A stretch of 64,000 bases of DNA from positions 68,124,139 through 68,188,138 of the forward strand of contig CM073595.1 in the NCBI GenBank assembly GCA_037074705.1, read 5' to 3'. This DNA comes from Zhengitettix transpicula. Its lineage: Eukaryota > Arthropoda > Insecta > Orthoptera > Tetrigidae. Made by a program: the position numbers and the translations under genes. The notes below the pieces were generated by a model. The model saw only the letters and a list, made by a program, of their open reading frames with translations, ran no database searches and was not told the DNA's origin. This document shows, one piece after another, positions 13,223 to 25,566 of the stretch (positions within the stretch are counted from its first letter, which is position 1; every line of letters starts with the position of its first letter).

Positions 13223-13390
13223 GCCGGCGACGCGGGGATGGTGCGCATCGCAGGGGCCATCGGCGACGAATCTTCGACGGACGCCGACGGCTTCCTCGGA
13301 CCTCCGTCGCCCTGCAACGTCGAGTTCGAGGGCGCCAACGTCCTCATCAACGGACGCTCCAACCTGCGCAAGGAGTCCTCGCATAGGAAG
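13223..13390 (+). CDS. Taperin/phostensin-like protein, coding exon 2 (residues 728-783)
   Basis: The acceptor is ttgtgtttAG at 13221-13222. The exon is phase 0 at both ends and encodes 56 residues beginning AGDAGMVRIAGAIGDE and including CNVEFEGANVLINGRSNL. It ends HRK just before the PP1-binding motif in the next exon. The exon is much richer in GC and CpG than exon 1 of the same gene. Its donor is AAG|GCAAGT, a classic GC-AG donor, and no GT donor close by keeps the frame. An ATG at 13238 opens a longer frame into the intron, but the splice phases and the downstream match argue that this is only an internal methionine. Confidence 0.82.
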
Positions 13391-15239
13391 GCAAGTATCA
13401 GACGGCTCTTTGTCACTGGGGAAAGAAACACTTACAGGTCAACGATTCCAGTTCCATACAACAATTTCTCCACGTCTGCCCATTGTTTTGGTAGTATTAT
13501 AAGAATTTTTATACATCCACAAAACATTATCTGTCATCAAATATCGACTGCAGAAAATTTTCTCGGGTTTCCACTCAGGTACAGCAGTAATTAATTCACA
13601 GTAAGTCAACGACAGTGTAATTATTAATAACAGTTGTTTCCCAGTGGAAACCCGACAACCTACATGGTCATTACTTGAAATCCATTTACTATGACACTGA
13701 AAATAATTTGTAGCATTTTTTTTAGAATACTGTACAGCGTAGAAATCTTTAAAAGTTCAATGAAATGTGAAACTCGCTCCCCACTTACGTCACTTTTTAA
13801 AAGCACATCAGTGTTCGGTTAAGTCAACGGTATCTCGAGAACAGGAACTATGCAAAAGAATTCGACCCGAAACTGTGAGACTCAAAATTAAGTATTCAAA
13901 CCAATTTTAAGGAAGGTAAAATGTTTACAGATATTTTATTTTCGTGCTTCTATATAGCAGTAAATTTGTTTGAAATTTTTTGCAATATGATTTTCAACTT
14001 GAGTATAACCATGCTGATGATATAATGGCAAAGTAATACGTTTACTATCAATTTAATCGAACTGGTTTACTTATAAAGATGTTAATTGATGTAGGGCAAA
14101 ATTCCACTAGCAACCATGTATTATGAATATGCGATTGTTCTGAGACGCGCTACTCCATCTCACGATATAAATTCGCGTATCTTGTACTGATGCTAATCGA
14201 AACTCTCAAAGTCTACATCACCTGGCAATGAATGCCGATTTGAGTGTTATTTCGTAGAACCGCGAAGCATCGACCATATTCACTTTTCGGAAGATGTCCT
14301 CATTTGTTATATCCAACCAAATATCTCCTAAATCAGTCTAGAAATTGCAAATATCTGAATATATTGAATGAAAGTGTTCGTATCACGAACAAGTACGTCA
14401 TAGATTTTTGCTTGAAATCAAAGAAGGGCAAATCATGCTCTCGAAGAAGAGATACCGACTTACGAGCTACGCCGTTATAGGCACTTCTATACTATGTTTA
14501 TCTGATCGGTTCGGATGGTCTCGGCTACCTGTGCTTGTGCCTTTATCTGCTCTCGGAATTGGGACAAATTCCAGTGCAAAGCTCTCGTGCCTGCAGCTAT
14601 CTGAACGAATAACCGCTGCGTTGCTGCGGCCCCGATTCGCAAAAAAAACTCGGCCACATGCAGCGAACGGCCGCGGTCGGCGCAGCTGTCGCCTTCATTC
14701 TCCTCTTCATCACTAACGCAGGAAACGAAATGATCGATTTTTATTCAGTGTTCAAACTTATCTCAGACACAACTTTATTTTCGGGTCGAACGGTGACCTA
14801 CGAAGCTCAAATCCCATCGTCTCTGGTGATTTTCTTCCACCGAGAGTTACTGACCAGATCGTAAGCGAAGTAGATGTGTTACGAAGGACAAAACGTACTT
14901 GATTACCGATGGGAACTACTTAAGATTACAGTTTAACTTATTGCGGCATTGTATTGTTTTCCAAACATAATATGAAGTTTATTCAACTAGTTTGAATGCA
15001 TGATTGTTCCTCGCGTACTAGTATCCACGGCCAATAACAACTTTGCAGCTACGAAACTTTCCAGATGATGGATGTTCATTAGATTGTTTATTTGTATCAT
15101 GCGAATACGGATGTAAATATTTGCTAGGAATTGAAACCCATTAAATCATCCACGATAATTCGAAAAAAATATAACCCATTATTTTCCGTCAAATCCAGGC
15201 TAACTATCGACATCATCTTGTACTAATCGGTGAAATCTA

Positions 15240-16031
15240 TCTATATAATAAAAAAGGGTGTATATTTGTATGTCAGTACGTACGTATGTATGTATTTACA
15301 GTGATTTTAATAGAAATTTTATCGCGTGGACAGAATGCAACAAAAATTGGTATACATATTCTGCCAAAATCGAGAACCGGTACTGTGGGGGTAAGAAACC
15401 CCTAGCATAAATGTGGAAAGATATATAATTAAAAAACGTGATAATTTTGTGTTAAATTACTGCGCGCCAAGAGACCGTGACGTCACACGAGAGAGACGTT
15501 ACTACGCGACGAACAAAGGAAATAGTTCATTTTACCGTAATGAAATAAATCGGAAATATATTCATTGAATTAAAGCTATAACTTTATCCAGAAATACTCC
15601 ATAGAATGATAATAAAAAACCATACGAAATACTTTACGATCCTTGCGGAAAATGTAAGTTAATTTTGGTGCCATATTAGTGATTCCAATATGGCGACTAT
15701 TTGTTTACATTGAGTATAGCTAAAAATTTAATAAATTTAATCTTTCCTAATGGCTGAAGACTGAGGGACAACTAAATCCTGCAATACACGAGGAGTATAT
15801 TTAAGTATTCTATTCGTAACGAAATTCGGAGGTATTTTTGTCGGGATTGATGCAATAAAATTCAATTTATTTTATAGCTGTTCAATTAATGCACTATCGT
15901 TCAAAAGTATGTAGGAAACTAGGAACATTTAGGTTTAGGTTGTCACTTCTTGACTAAAGATTAATGTAGAATTTAATACTTTTTCGGGATTATATAAATA
16001 AGTAGACGGGCAACGCCGGGCACTTAGCTGG
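15240..16031 (+). mobile_element. Non-autonomous Helitron, copy 1
   Basis: The element starts TCTATATAATAAAAAAGG after an A and ends ..CTTAGCTGG before a T. That fits the Helitron rules: 5' TC, 3' CTRR, insertion between A and T, no inverted repeats and no target duplication. A GGC-AAC-GCC hairpin (acgggcaacgccggg) lies 11 nt before the 3' end, as in known Helitrons. No Rep/helicase frame is present, so any movement depended on another element. A second, inverted copy at 47383-48146 shares blocks along its whole length, including gccatatta..., gtcgccatat/atggcgac, cttcttgactaaagattaat and the 5' terminus. This confirms a real repeat family with these boundaries. Confidence 0.8.
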
Positions 16032-17079
16032 TTAATTATAAAGGAGACTGGCAATGCATGCCGCAGTTGGTAATTTCCGCTCACGGATATTTTGAAGGTG
16101 ATTTCTGTCCTTTTGTGGCGTATACGTGCAAACCTAAGTGTTTATCTCCGATAAGCACTATCTGGTCCATTGCCGCACACGGTTCTCACATTAATCCCCT
16201 GCAGCGTTTACGTAGCACCTGAGCTGGTCGCATAACACCAACGTGCTTCTCAATTCATTATTTCCTTATTCCAACTTAAAAAAATAATTGTTCATCTTCC
16301 AATTGTATTCGCTTTCCGGGAAACGCCATGGCGTAGGAACACATTAATCTTCAAATTCATTTTTTTAGGGATGTAATTCTATTGAAATTTCTATCAGAAT
16401 GTCAGTATTATGTTAATACGTTATATAGGCCTAGTTTGAAAATGTATTCCATATATTTATTAATTAGTCAACCTTTTTCTGTTTAGGAATAAACGGAATA
16501 TCCCATGGTTGGGCGGGTGGGGATTTGAAGTTGGGTTATTGGCCTCTAAATTGCTTTATTTCTGTTCTGATTCTTCTGCATGAACTCGCAGATAAAAATA
16601 ATATTACAAATGATCGCGGAATGACGCAACTTGCCTAAGCGGAGTCATTGATAAAGTGTTATTTCTTGGAACAGTTTTTGGAATTTTTATAAATACTCTT
16701 TTATATCTGTTCGATAAACTGTATCATTGGTATTCGTGACGTATGTTCACCATTCTGCAGATGTTTACTTGGAAAGAAGCGTCAATCGCAGAATGTCTTC
16801 TAGGTGTGGCCTACCTGGAGTTGAACTGAGGGCTGCACCACCAAATCTTTACAAATTTAATTTACGTAAATGTTTTGTGTAAACGCTGCGTTCTGATATT
16901 GTTTCTCGGCAATCTTCAAATGGCAGTAAATTGACAAAAAATTTGACTGCGAAACATAGCCACCAAGTTATTTTCGTCCTAATTATAACTTTAATATAAT
17001 TCGACAACAAAGTAATATAATGGAAATTTTCCCTAGTTAAATCTTCAATTATCGAATAATGACACGATGTAATTTAATA

Positions 17080-17352
17080 ATAAGAAAGATAGCCAAATAC
17101 AGACAAAATAAACGATAATATAAATACCACACAACGTTTCTGGGATCCTTGTGTCTTTCTTCAGGTGTTAAGAAGGGCCTAGAGCGACACAACTGCACTC
17201 GTCAGTTCTCTAGGCTCCTCTTAGCACCTGGACAAAGGGACAAGGATCCCAGAAACGTTGTGTGCTATTTATATCATCACTTATTTTGTCTGTATTTGGC
17301 TATCTTTCATATTTTTAATTTTCAATCAGACGTAAATTTTTTCATTTCAGCG
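17080..17352. mobile_element. Palindromic foldback/MITE element (compact copy)
   Basis: Bases 17084-17111 (gaaagatagccaaatacaga...) pair with 17281-17308 without a mismatch over 28 bp. The stem continues inward almost perfectly through atataaataccacacaacg / cgttgtgtgctatttatat and ggatcc to an apex near 17195. The right flank to 17352 (caatcagacgtaaattttttcatttca) is shared with the copies at 27.9 kb and 59.5 kb, so the element extends beyond the palindrome. It lies in intron 2 of the taperin-like gene. No transposase is encoded. Its superfamily is unknown. Confidence 0.75.
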
Positions 17353-18725
17353 ACGTCATTTTATTACACCCCATTTGTGCTAATAATGTAATGAAGCTTT
17401 CGTAAGCGTAACAGAGGTCAGTCTGTTTCAGGTATTTGAAGAAGAGTGAGGATTATGCGGAACAACCTTTACTCCATGGCAAATGAGGTTTTCCTTGTTA
17501 AATAAATATATTCATATTAAATAGTTAATCTCGTCTTTGTCGTTCAGCCTAAGCTTGTAAATCTTTGCGTGGAGTACATTTTGTTGAATTTTTGTGTCAG
17601 TGTTGCCTAGGATTCATTAGAAATCCCCTCGTCCACGTGTGATCCTGGAAGCTGGAGAAAGTGGCAAGGCCGTCGTCCTGTTGCTCGCTGGCCTTTGGGT
17701 GAAAGCCCAGTCAGTCGCTTTCCAGCCGTCACGCCTCGGAACCGTCCGTGTCTTACTTCTTCTCTCAGCCTTCGTTACCTTCCAATCAATTGCTATCCCT
17801 TTGTCCATCCACTATCCCTCACTATTCGAAAGGTCGGGGAAAACTTTCATTTCTCCGTCATTATTGGGAAACCCAAACAAAATTGTCAACTTTTCTTTTC
17901 CTAGCGGAGTTTAAGCTTCGATCGAGTTCTTTCGAACTGCTATTTTTTTGTTTTTGTTTTCTCCGGCCGATTGCTTGGACGCAAATCAACTGATATGTCT
18001 CAATGTTCTTCCTACGTTGTTTCGAGTACTTCGGTTCGATAAATCGCGTTAATGGGACTTATATCCATCATATTCTGTCCCGTTTATACAGCAATCAATC
18101 GGTCTCATATTGATAAGTAGACTGCCAAGTTATAAACAGGCTTGCTCACTCGCAATACTCAATCCCGAACGTAATGTGACTTAATTTTCAAATCTGTGGT
18201 CGTGGTGAACTCTTCAGGTGTCTGGATCTCAGGACCGGCCTTTTCTAACTAGTCGCTGTAAGTGGCTGTAAAATAATTCCGATTTGTTTCCGCCTACGCG
18301 TTGCCTTCCCGGAAGCGTGAAGCGGGGAACGTTCCACGGCATGAACCGTGCGATCGTTGCTCTGGCCTTGTCAGGTATTTACCCCGAAACCGTAAGAACG
18401 CTGCACGGCTTCCACGGCCCTAATCCATCTTTGTTTCATGTATTCCTTCTATTTATATCACCAGGAAATCCTACCTTCACGTCTCGCCGTTCACAGACGA
18501 TTAAAAATTTATAGCAATGTGGTGTAATGATTTTAAAATACTTAGATATTTATTTACTATACGTGGTCGTCAACCCAATGTAAACTTTGGCTTGTAACTC
18601 TGTTAAAGTGATAGTTCAATTCCATCTAATTAAAACTTGGTATGTAAATAAGAATAGCGATATAACATTTTATCGTCTTTTTGTTTCAAAATGATGACGC
18701 TGTTAATGAAAGATTTCTTCCGCAG

Positions 18726-18831
18726 ATGCGCATAACGTTTGATGACGGTGCTACGACTACGTTCGAGTACCCTTCTGAATCTTCGTTGTTGGAAGACGTG
18801 GTTCCTTCGGCGGGTCTGACCTCACCTATGG
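18726..18831 (+). CDS. Taperin/phostensin-like protein, coding exon 3 with PP1-binding motif (residues 784-819)
   Basis: The acceptor is cttccgcAG at 18724-18725, and the donor is ATGG|GTAAGA at 18832 (phase 1). The exon encodes MRITFDDGATTTFEYPSESS and then LLEDVVPSAGLTSPMG. R785-I-T-F788 fits the (R/K)-(V/I)-x-F protein phosphatase 1 docking motif. The motif plus TTFEYPSESSL closely follows the vertebrate taperin/phostensin C-terminal block (K-I-S-F followed by TTFEYPSESSL). This is the strongest evidence for the family assignment. The exon-2 terminal RK directly precedes the motif after splicing, adding the usual upstream basic residues. Confidence 0.88.
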
Positions 18832-20171
18832 GTAAGAATGCAGTTTATCATCCAACATTTACCATAATAACTTAATAGTTCTTTCACATTATTCTGTGAA
18901 CGTAATTTAGAACAATTTGATTATGAAAGCTGCTAAATTTCCTTGCTAACTAAAACGTTTGCCCATCTCTAATTCTTGCACTTTTCTCTCGCTCCAAACT
19001 CGTGAAAAATTAATTTGGGCCGAGTTGCTTGGAGTCTTGATGCTGTTGGAAGTATTTTTTAGTGTCCAATGTGCAATCCTATTCTATTAGACAAATAAAA
19101 TAACTGATATATCTTGTAATTGAACAGCTCGTTTACTGACGAACTCAAATTGTGTTCAATATTTTCTTGGAATTTATGGTTTCAAGAAATGGTTTTAAAA
19201 TTTAGGGAGTAAAGTATTGAATAATTATATTTGAAGGTTGATGACAATGCTGTGGATATAGTTAGAATATTTTGTATTATCATTTCCACTATTTATGTGG
19301 TAGAATTGTAATGTAAAATATTGAGTGGCGAAACAAATTTAGCGAGCAGGGAGCAGAATTAGAAGTTGGAAATGGTAACACGACGTCAAGACACGATAAA
19401 ATGTTCAAACGTAAAAGGAAGTCTGGATAAGCTGTGTTTCGAACGGTGAATGTGGTTAACTGTTCCTTGTGAATGGTAATATTTAATTTGAAATTTAACT
19501 TTTGAATATTAATCTATTTACATTCATTTTTGTTTTAGAAACAATTTTTGTGGTAATCTTTTATGAAATTTAAATCTTTTTTTCAGAGAAAAAGAAACCA
19601 AAAGTTCCTACAAAACCCTTGTTTTTTATACAAGCTTGGCCTGTCGGCACGGAGTCACTTGTTTAGGTGTACCGATACAGTTTTGTAGAAAAATAGAATT
19701 GTGTATGCTAATTTTCAAATTTATATCCTCTCGTCTACCAGAAACGGTTAGTTAACTTAAAGCACGTCGAACCTTTCGTTGAAGCCGAAGTAGATGTAAT
19801 ATATAATGTGTATACTTAATTAGTAGTTTATTGAACTTTATAAGTATTTTCCTCTTTTTATCTTGGTAGCATTTTTGCTTATCTATTTCAGTTTCCTGTG
19901 TTTTGAGAGCTAATACGCCAGATTTTATTTCTATCATTTGAATTAATTACTAGAATTTTTTATATTAGAAATTTTAAGGCGTGATCATAGACTATTTATT
20001 ACCCGTGAAATACAGCAAAATTACACTTTGAAGTACACAGAGTTACCAAACCTTCAGTTTCTTAGTTAACTGAAATTTATTTATTTTTTCCTTACTGTAA
20101 CAGCCATTTGTTCCTTAGTTTACTATAATTATTTTGTTTTGTGCTTGCTGTAGAAATATGTATACTTGTAG
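18832..20171 (+). other. Intron 3 of the taperin-like gene (1.3 kb)
   Basis: GTAAGA at 18832 to acceptor tatacttgtAG at 20170-20171, phase 1. The sequence is AT-rich and I see no repeat or coding content in it. Confidence 0.8.
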
Positions 20172-20380
20172 GTGGTAGTCTAGCTAGCTACACCCCGAGC
20201 AAGGTACTGCTAGGAAACGAAGGATTCCAGTTGGGAGTTACAAGGGTGGTCAGCTCACCTCTTACACCGCCAAAATCGGAAGCCTCTGCAGAGCTCAGAG
20301 AAGATGATTACTTGAAGCCTGCCGAAGAGGATGAAGTGGTGACTTGGAGTGCGGGGAAAACTGCCGATTTACTGTTCTGA
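20172..20380 (+). CDS. Taperin/phostensin-like protein, final coding exon (residues 819-887)
   Basis: The first two bases (GT) complete Gly819 with the G left by exon 3. The frame then runs GSLASYTPSKVLLG, FQLGVTRVVSSPLTPPKSEA and an acidic stretch to WSAGKTADLLF, and ends with TGA at 20378-20380. The SYTP block corresponds to the SSYTP block of vertebrate taperin. The last residues form an acidic/tryptophan plus DLLF end with no known function here. The four exons sum to a multiple of three and all phases agree, so the gene model is internally consistent. Confidence 0.85.
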
Positions 20381-23300
20381 GGTATGAGCTTAAAATTATC
20401 GTTCGTACATTTGTGTATAGATGTGCTTCTTACTTTTGGTGACAGTACAATTGTCATCATCAACATAAATAAAATTTTATGTGAAACTTTTATTTGTTTA
20501 TTATTTAAAACTATCTCAATTAAGAATAATTTTTTAGGGTTCTGCATAGTGCTTAAATCTGAAATGACTGCAAATGTTACAAATGTAACTATCAATCTTT
20601 CTCATCTCTATATCAGGACTTCTAACATTTTGCTGATTGTTATCAATTTCTATGGATCATTTGACATTTTCTAATACATCTAAACTGCTGAAACGGTATC
20701 CTAACACAGGAAGTTGCAAATATTTTTCAAAACAGATTTGTTTGTATTGTATCTCACATGTTTTAATACTCAATATACAAGTATATTACTTATAGTAATA
20801 ATAATGATAATCTTGTTTTGTAGGTTCAGCTTGGATTTCAGAAGAGTGGAAGAGTTATTTCTAGTCTTCCATTAAAAGGAGAAATATTGGAACATGTTTA
20901 TAATGTGTTCAGAATGTATGGGATCATAGTTTTCAACAGTGAAAGCAGTGTTGCACTCCTCTGATTTTATAAATGACTTTGTCCATTTATAAATATAAAG
21001 AGTTACGATTTCCAATGAATCAGTAAGCCATAACACCAGTCACAGTAGTATGGTAGAAGCTATGGTATAAGTTACAACCATGTGATCATAATATAAATTA
21101 TTTCAAGAACACCTGCATTTTACATGTCACACAGATATATGTTAATTATTTTTTCACTTTAAAATTTAAATCAAAAGTTACAAATGTTCATAAATTACAT
21201 TTTGTTTAAAACAATATATTAACTTATGTAAATTGATACATTTGTGCAATAATAATGTAAGTACTTAAAATAATGTTTAGCTGTATGTAGTTTCAAAAAT
21301 CTAGTCATTTACACACACAAAAAAATGTGAACACTCCTAAGTATGTGTTCCTGCTGGGCAAGTAATTTTTGGGTCAGGTTTATGTAACCATTGAATGCAA
21401 AGAATGTTGTAGAGTTGCAGAAGATAATAATTAGATATTTAAAATTATTTTACTATTTTGAATTTTGAAGGATTGGAATAAAGAAATTGATGATATAAGG
21501 TTTAACTGAAATATATACTGTAACTTACCATTTCTTCATCAAAATCTTATAAATTATTTGCTTTTCCATAATTAGTATCAATGAATATGGCTTGGGGTTT
21601 GTTAAATTGATGTTATATTAATTATTCATTCATTCATGTTAATTTCATCATTCCTACAAAGATATTTATTTTCTTCCTAATGTATTGACCAATCAGTTAA
21701 AAATGTTTTAATATTACAAAAAGTTTTATTCAAACATTTTTTTTCCGGTTACAGTATTGGTAAAGACTGCTAACTCAGTAGTTGTTAAGTTTGTTGTGAT
21801 TTATAAAAGTGCTTATCTCAGTTCTATATTTAATTTTACACGAATTTGAGCAGTTTCTATACATTATTATATATAGTATATGAATAAGTATTTTATGATA
21901 GTGGAGCTATTTATTTCCAGTTTTTATTCCATCATGTAATTGTGTCTGTTGAAAGAAATTGAGACATGAGATTACAGAAGTATCTGCACATCATTTATAA
22001 GCTTTTCCTGTATTCAGTGTTGAAATCTATATTAATTCTTCTGCACCAGTAACATTGTCTCCAACAAAGACAATGAGAAAGCAATAGTTTAAGTTCAAGT
22101 TTTGTCTTATTTAACATAGTTTTGATATCTTGAAAGTGTTTTCAAAGAGAGGGAATTATTTTTCTGTGCATCTGCCACAGTTGGCAACCATGTTGTTATC
22201 ATGGTAATAGTTTGATTTTTTTCTTTGAATGTCAATCCATGTTTTCTGGTTTTTGTATTGTTTTTAAATTCAAAGTTAAATGCATATTGTCTACAGAATG
22301 TTTCTATCTTCAGATAGAATAATAGTACATTAGTTCAGGAGCATATTTGTTTACACAATATTCCTGAAACCAGTACTTTGTTCTTTCCTTTTATGTTTCT
22401 TCATTCAAAATTTTCAAGTTAATGTAACAAAGTGTTTATAGGATTAAGTTAAATTTATATGATCTTATACACTTGTTAGTTTATTAATTTTTAATGTGAT
22501 TGTAATATTTCGTAATGAATTATTTTTTGTGAACCTCTACTTGGTATCCTAAACATTTTCTTGTAAGATGCCAATGAATTCTGATTTCATGAAATGAGAG
22601 ATATGTTAAATTTCACTTATTTTCATGAAATTTGATACAAAATACTATAAATTTGCTTGATTTCATAAACCTAGAATGGCATTTAAAAATGTTCAATGCA
22701 GTTATTTCAGCATTGGTACTGAATTAAGAATTTGTACAAGACATTCAAACAGTGTTACAGCATATCTGCGAATTTTTTATATTTAACTTATACAAGTGCA
22801 ATTATTTTATGAATATATTGCAGGAGAAACTTGAAGAAAGACATGTAAACATTCCATTATATTTTTACTTGACATTTTAATATATATATATAATTTGTTT
22901 GTGTTTTTTTAAAAAAGAGAAAATCTCCTGTCATTGTATTAACTAAATTGTTAGTTAATATGCACCAAAAGGGTATAGTATTATATTTGTTGTATTATAC
23001 ATAGTTCTGTACCACCATAGCAAAGTCCATCATTTGTCTGAGATTTTTCCATGACAGTTTAAGATATTTATTTCTACACTTCCTTCTCATTAATTTCTGT
23101 TTCTTAATCATTCAAAGGAGGGTAGAAATGCTGTGTAGATGAAAGTATGCTCAATTTTGTAAGGAAAAATAAACAAGAAATTTATTATGTTCTATTGTAA
23201 AATATTTACTTCAAAATTCAATAAAACAACCTAATATATTTATGGTAAACCTTCTGAAAACTGGAAACCATTGTTCAAGTCTAAAATTGGGTATACAATT

Positions 23301-24100
23301 CTCATTGAAAAACTTAATTATCTATGTATAATTTGGGTTTGTCATAATTTTACTCTGATTGGAACTACAAATTTATTCGCTATAAATTTATTATCCAAAA
23401 GTGTACTATTTTTCACTTTTATTGTAATTTTGTGATTTCATAAAGGTAATAGATGAATACATACACCTTAAATACTTGGAATACATATGTCTCAATTCAA
23501 TTGTTATTCTATCGTTTTTAATTTTCCGGAATTTTCTATAGATGAAAAAGGAACGTAATTCATGGAAGTAAAATTATATTTTACACCATATTTGTTTTTG
23601 TTTCTTCTGAAATTTTTCTTGTTTGACGTTTTGTTCAAATTCACATTTCTACAATTGCAAATATCGATAAAATTCATTAGTTACAATTTTAATGAGTCAA
23701 TGTTTGATCATTTATCCTCTATCATTGGATGTGAATCATGAATTTAAATTTTATATCAGGTTTTGAAACATCGGAAGAAATATGTACCTTAAAAAACATA
23801 AAATCGATGGATTTGAATGAAATCAAAAGGCCAGATTGTCCCAATTGTTCTTTGTGGAAAGTTTTTATTTTTAAATATATATTTCATTGCCTTTGCTATC
23901 ATCATTTTATTGGAAGAAAAATCATTAAATTGAAAAATTTATACAATTATTCTTTTCAAATTCATTTTGTGTTTTCGGATTGTAAACTATTTGAAAGGTT
24001 ATTTGAATTTATCTCCATTTTGTTTGGTAGGTTGAAGTTTCTGTAAATTCCATAATATATAAAGCTTTTGTTTAATAAAGTAATTATATATATGTAACAT
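20381..24100 (+). other. Probable long 3'UTR of the taperin-like gene, with a 3'UTR intron (20382-20823)
   Basis: Two bases after the stop codon is a donor-like GAG|GTATGA (GT at 20382). An acceptor, cttgttttgtAG, ends at 20823. Splicing here would place a junction next to the stop, too close to trigger nonsense-mediated decay. The region that follows is AT-rich, almost free of CpG and has no coding frame. AATAAA signals occur at 23168-23173, 23220-23225 and 24074-24079. Which one is used, and hence the 3'UTR length, cannot be told from sequence. The open frame at 23738-24046 is low-complexity AT-rich sequence. Confidence 0.45.
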
Positions 24101-25566
24101 TGTGTTGACAGTAATCTGTTGCATTGTAAAAATTATTATATTTTAGAGGTAATATTGAATATATTTCATTTTAAGAATGAATTGATAAATAATTTCAGAT
24201 TCTACTAATTTTTAAATTCAGAAATTGATTAAGTTTGTAAACTTTATATTTTGATTTAATTATTTTTGTTTTCAATTTTGTTGTGTGTATTCTATCAGGT
24301 CACATTTATATCAAAATCACATTCATGAATTTGTAAGTAAAATAGTTTTTCAGAAGTTGAATGAAACTTTACAGCAAAAAAGGCATGAAACAAATGGAAA
24401 CCCAAATTGGCATATCAGCTATGTAGTGTGTATGATATACTGAAACTTTGGTATTGGTGTGAACTATTTCGTACATAAACAATTGAAGATAGTAATTGAT
24501 AAAGTGTTCTTATGAGTTAACACTTCATAAACAACTGTTATTGATTTAACGATCTGGGATCTTTTACATCAGCACGTGACTATAGGGTTTTTATAATGCT
24601 TTAATTGCAGGTTTGTCAACAGAACAAGAAAAATGTGTGTACAAGAGTCCTTTATTAGTTATTAATGAAAGAGCATACTGACATATTTTCTGAACCTACA
24701 GTTGCTTGCACTTTTCTGACTTCATTTAATTTTAGCCACTATTTTAAATGCTCATTGGCTGATATCGTGATGAATATGCAGAGGTGAACCAGTTCCACGG
24801 CTTCTACATTCTTGTAGCCTCGGTCTTCTGAATTTTTATTTGTGGAACCACCTAAAATACTTTTATGCAGGAACATTTCATTAATGTGTCTTGGAGGCAT
24901 TTGAAAGGGTAAGGACAGTTCACCACTTTGCGAAGTGGATTTTTATTTTGAAAATTTATTATGTTGGAATTTATGTACTGAATCTGTTTCTTATAATTTA
25001 CAGTTTATTTAATAATAGACAGAGGACTGTTACTGGCGGAAGTTAACTTTCTTGGGTTTCAAAATCGGTTAAATATTTATTAATCCACGACGTTTTCATG
25101 GTGTGCTGTGCCATAGTCGTCATAACTTATTTATGTTATAGTTAACAACAGACTACAATTACTAGATTCGTGAATGGTTCATTTCAAAAGTTGAAAATTG
25201 CTTGCTATTTGGAAAATTATTTTTTGTGAACCAATGTTAGACAAACATAATTTATGTGATGCATGGGAATATGCATATATATGGCATATCTTGGCTTAAA
25301 AGTGCCAATTTTTGGCTATACAATTATAATACTGTATTTCCTCAACACAATTAAACTGATACTTCTTTTTTCATATATGAAAAAATATTTCACTCTTGGC
25401 GATAAGAATTTCTACATTCAATTAAAATACGAAAGCGATTTTTAAGAAATGCATTACCTTTGATACCCTAGATTTAATACCTTGTGATGACGGAATAGGA
25501 ATCTCAAGGTTAACATACGAAACAAAATTTGCAATGAATGTCAATTAAGCTTTCTAGTAATTAAAT
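24101..25566. other. Intergenic sequence between the taperin-like gene and the foldback element
   Basis: AT-rich and CpG-poor, with no coding frame, RNA gene or clear repeat that I can support. Confidence 0.5.

Larger units (their letters stand above)
13391..18725 (+). other. Intron 2 of the taperin-like gene (5.3 kb, GC-AG type)
   Basis: The intron starts with GCAAGT and ends ttccgcAG at 18724-18725. It contains a Helitron copy (15240-16031) and a palindromic foldback element (17080-17352). GC-richer patches at 14560-14720, 17620-17900 and 18220-18480 hold short open frames with no recognisable product. They may be old repeat fragments. Confidence 0.75.

Noticed and set aside
13215..13502. 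Arg/Ser/Thr-rich open frame overlapping taperin exon 2 in another frame
   Set aside because: It is a shadow of the GC-rich exon; the 13223 frame continues the spliced protein.
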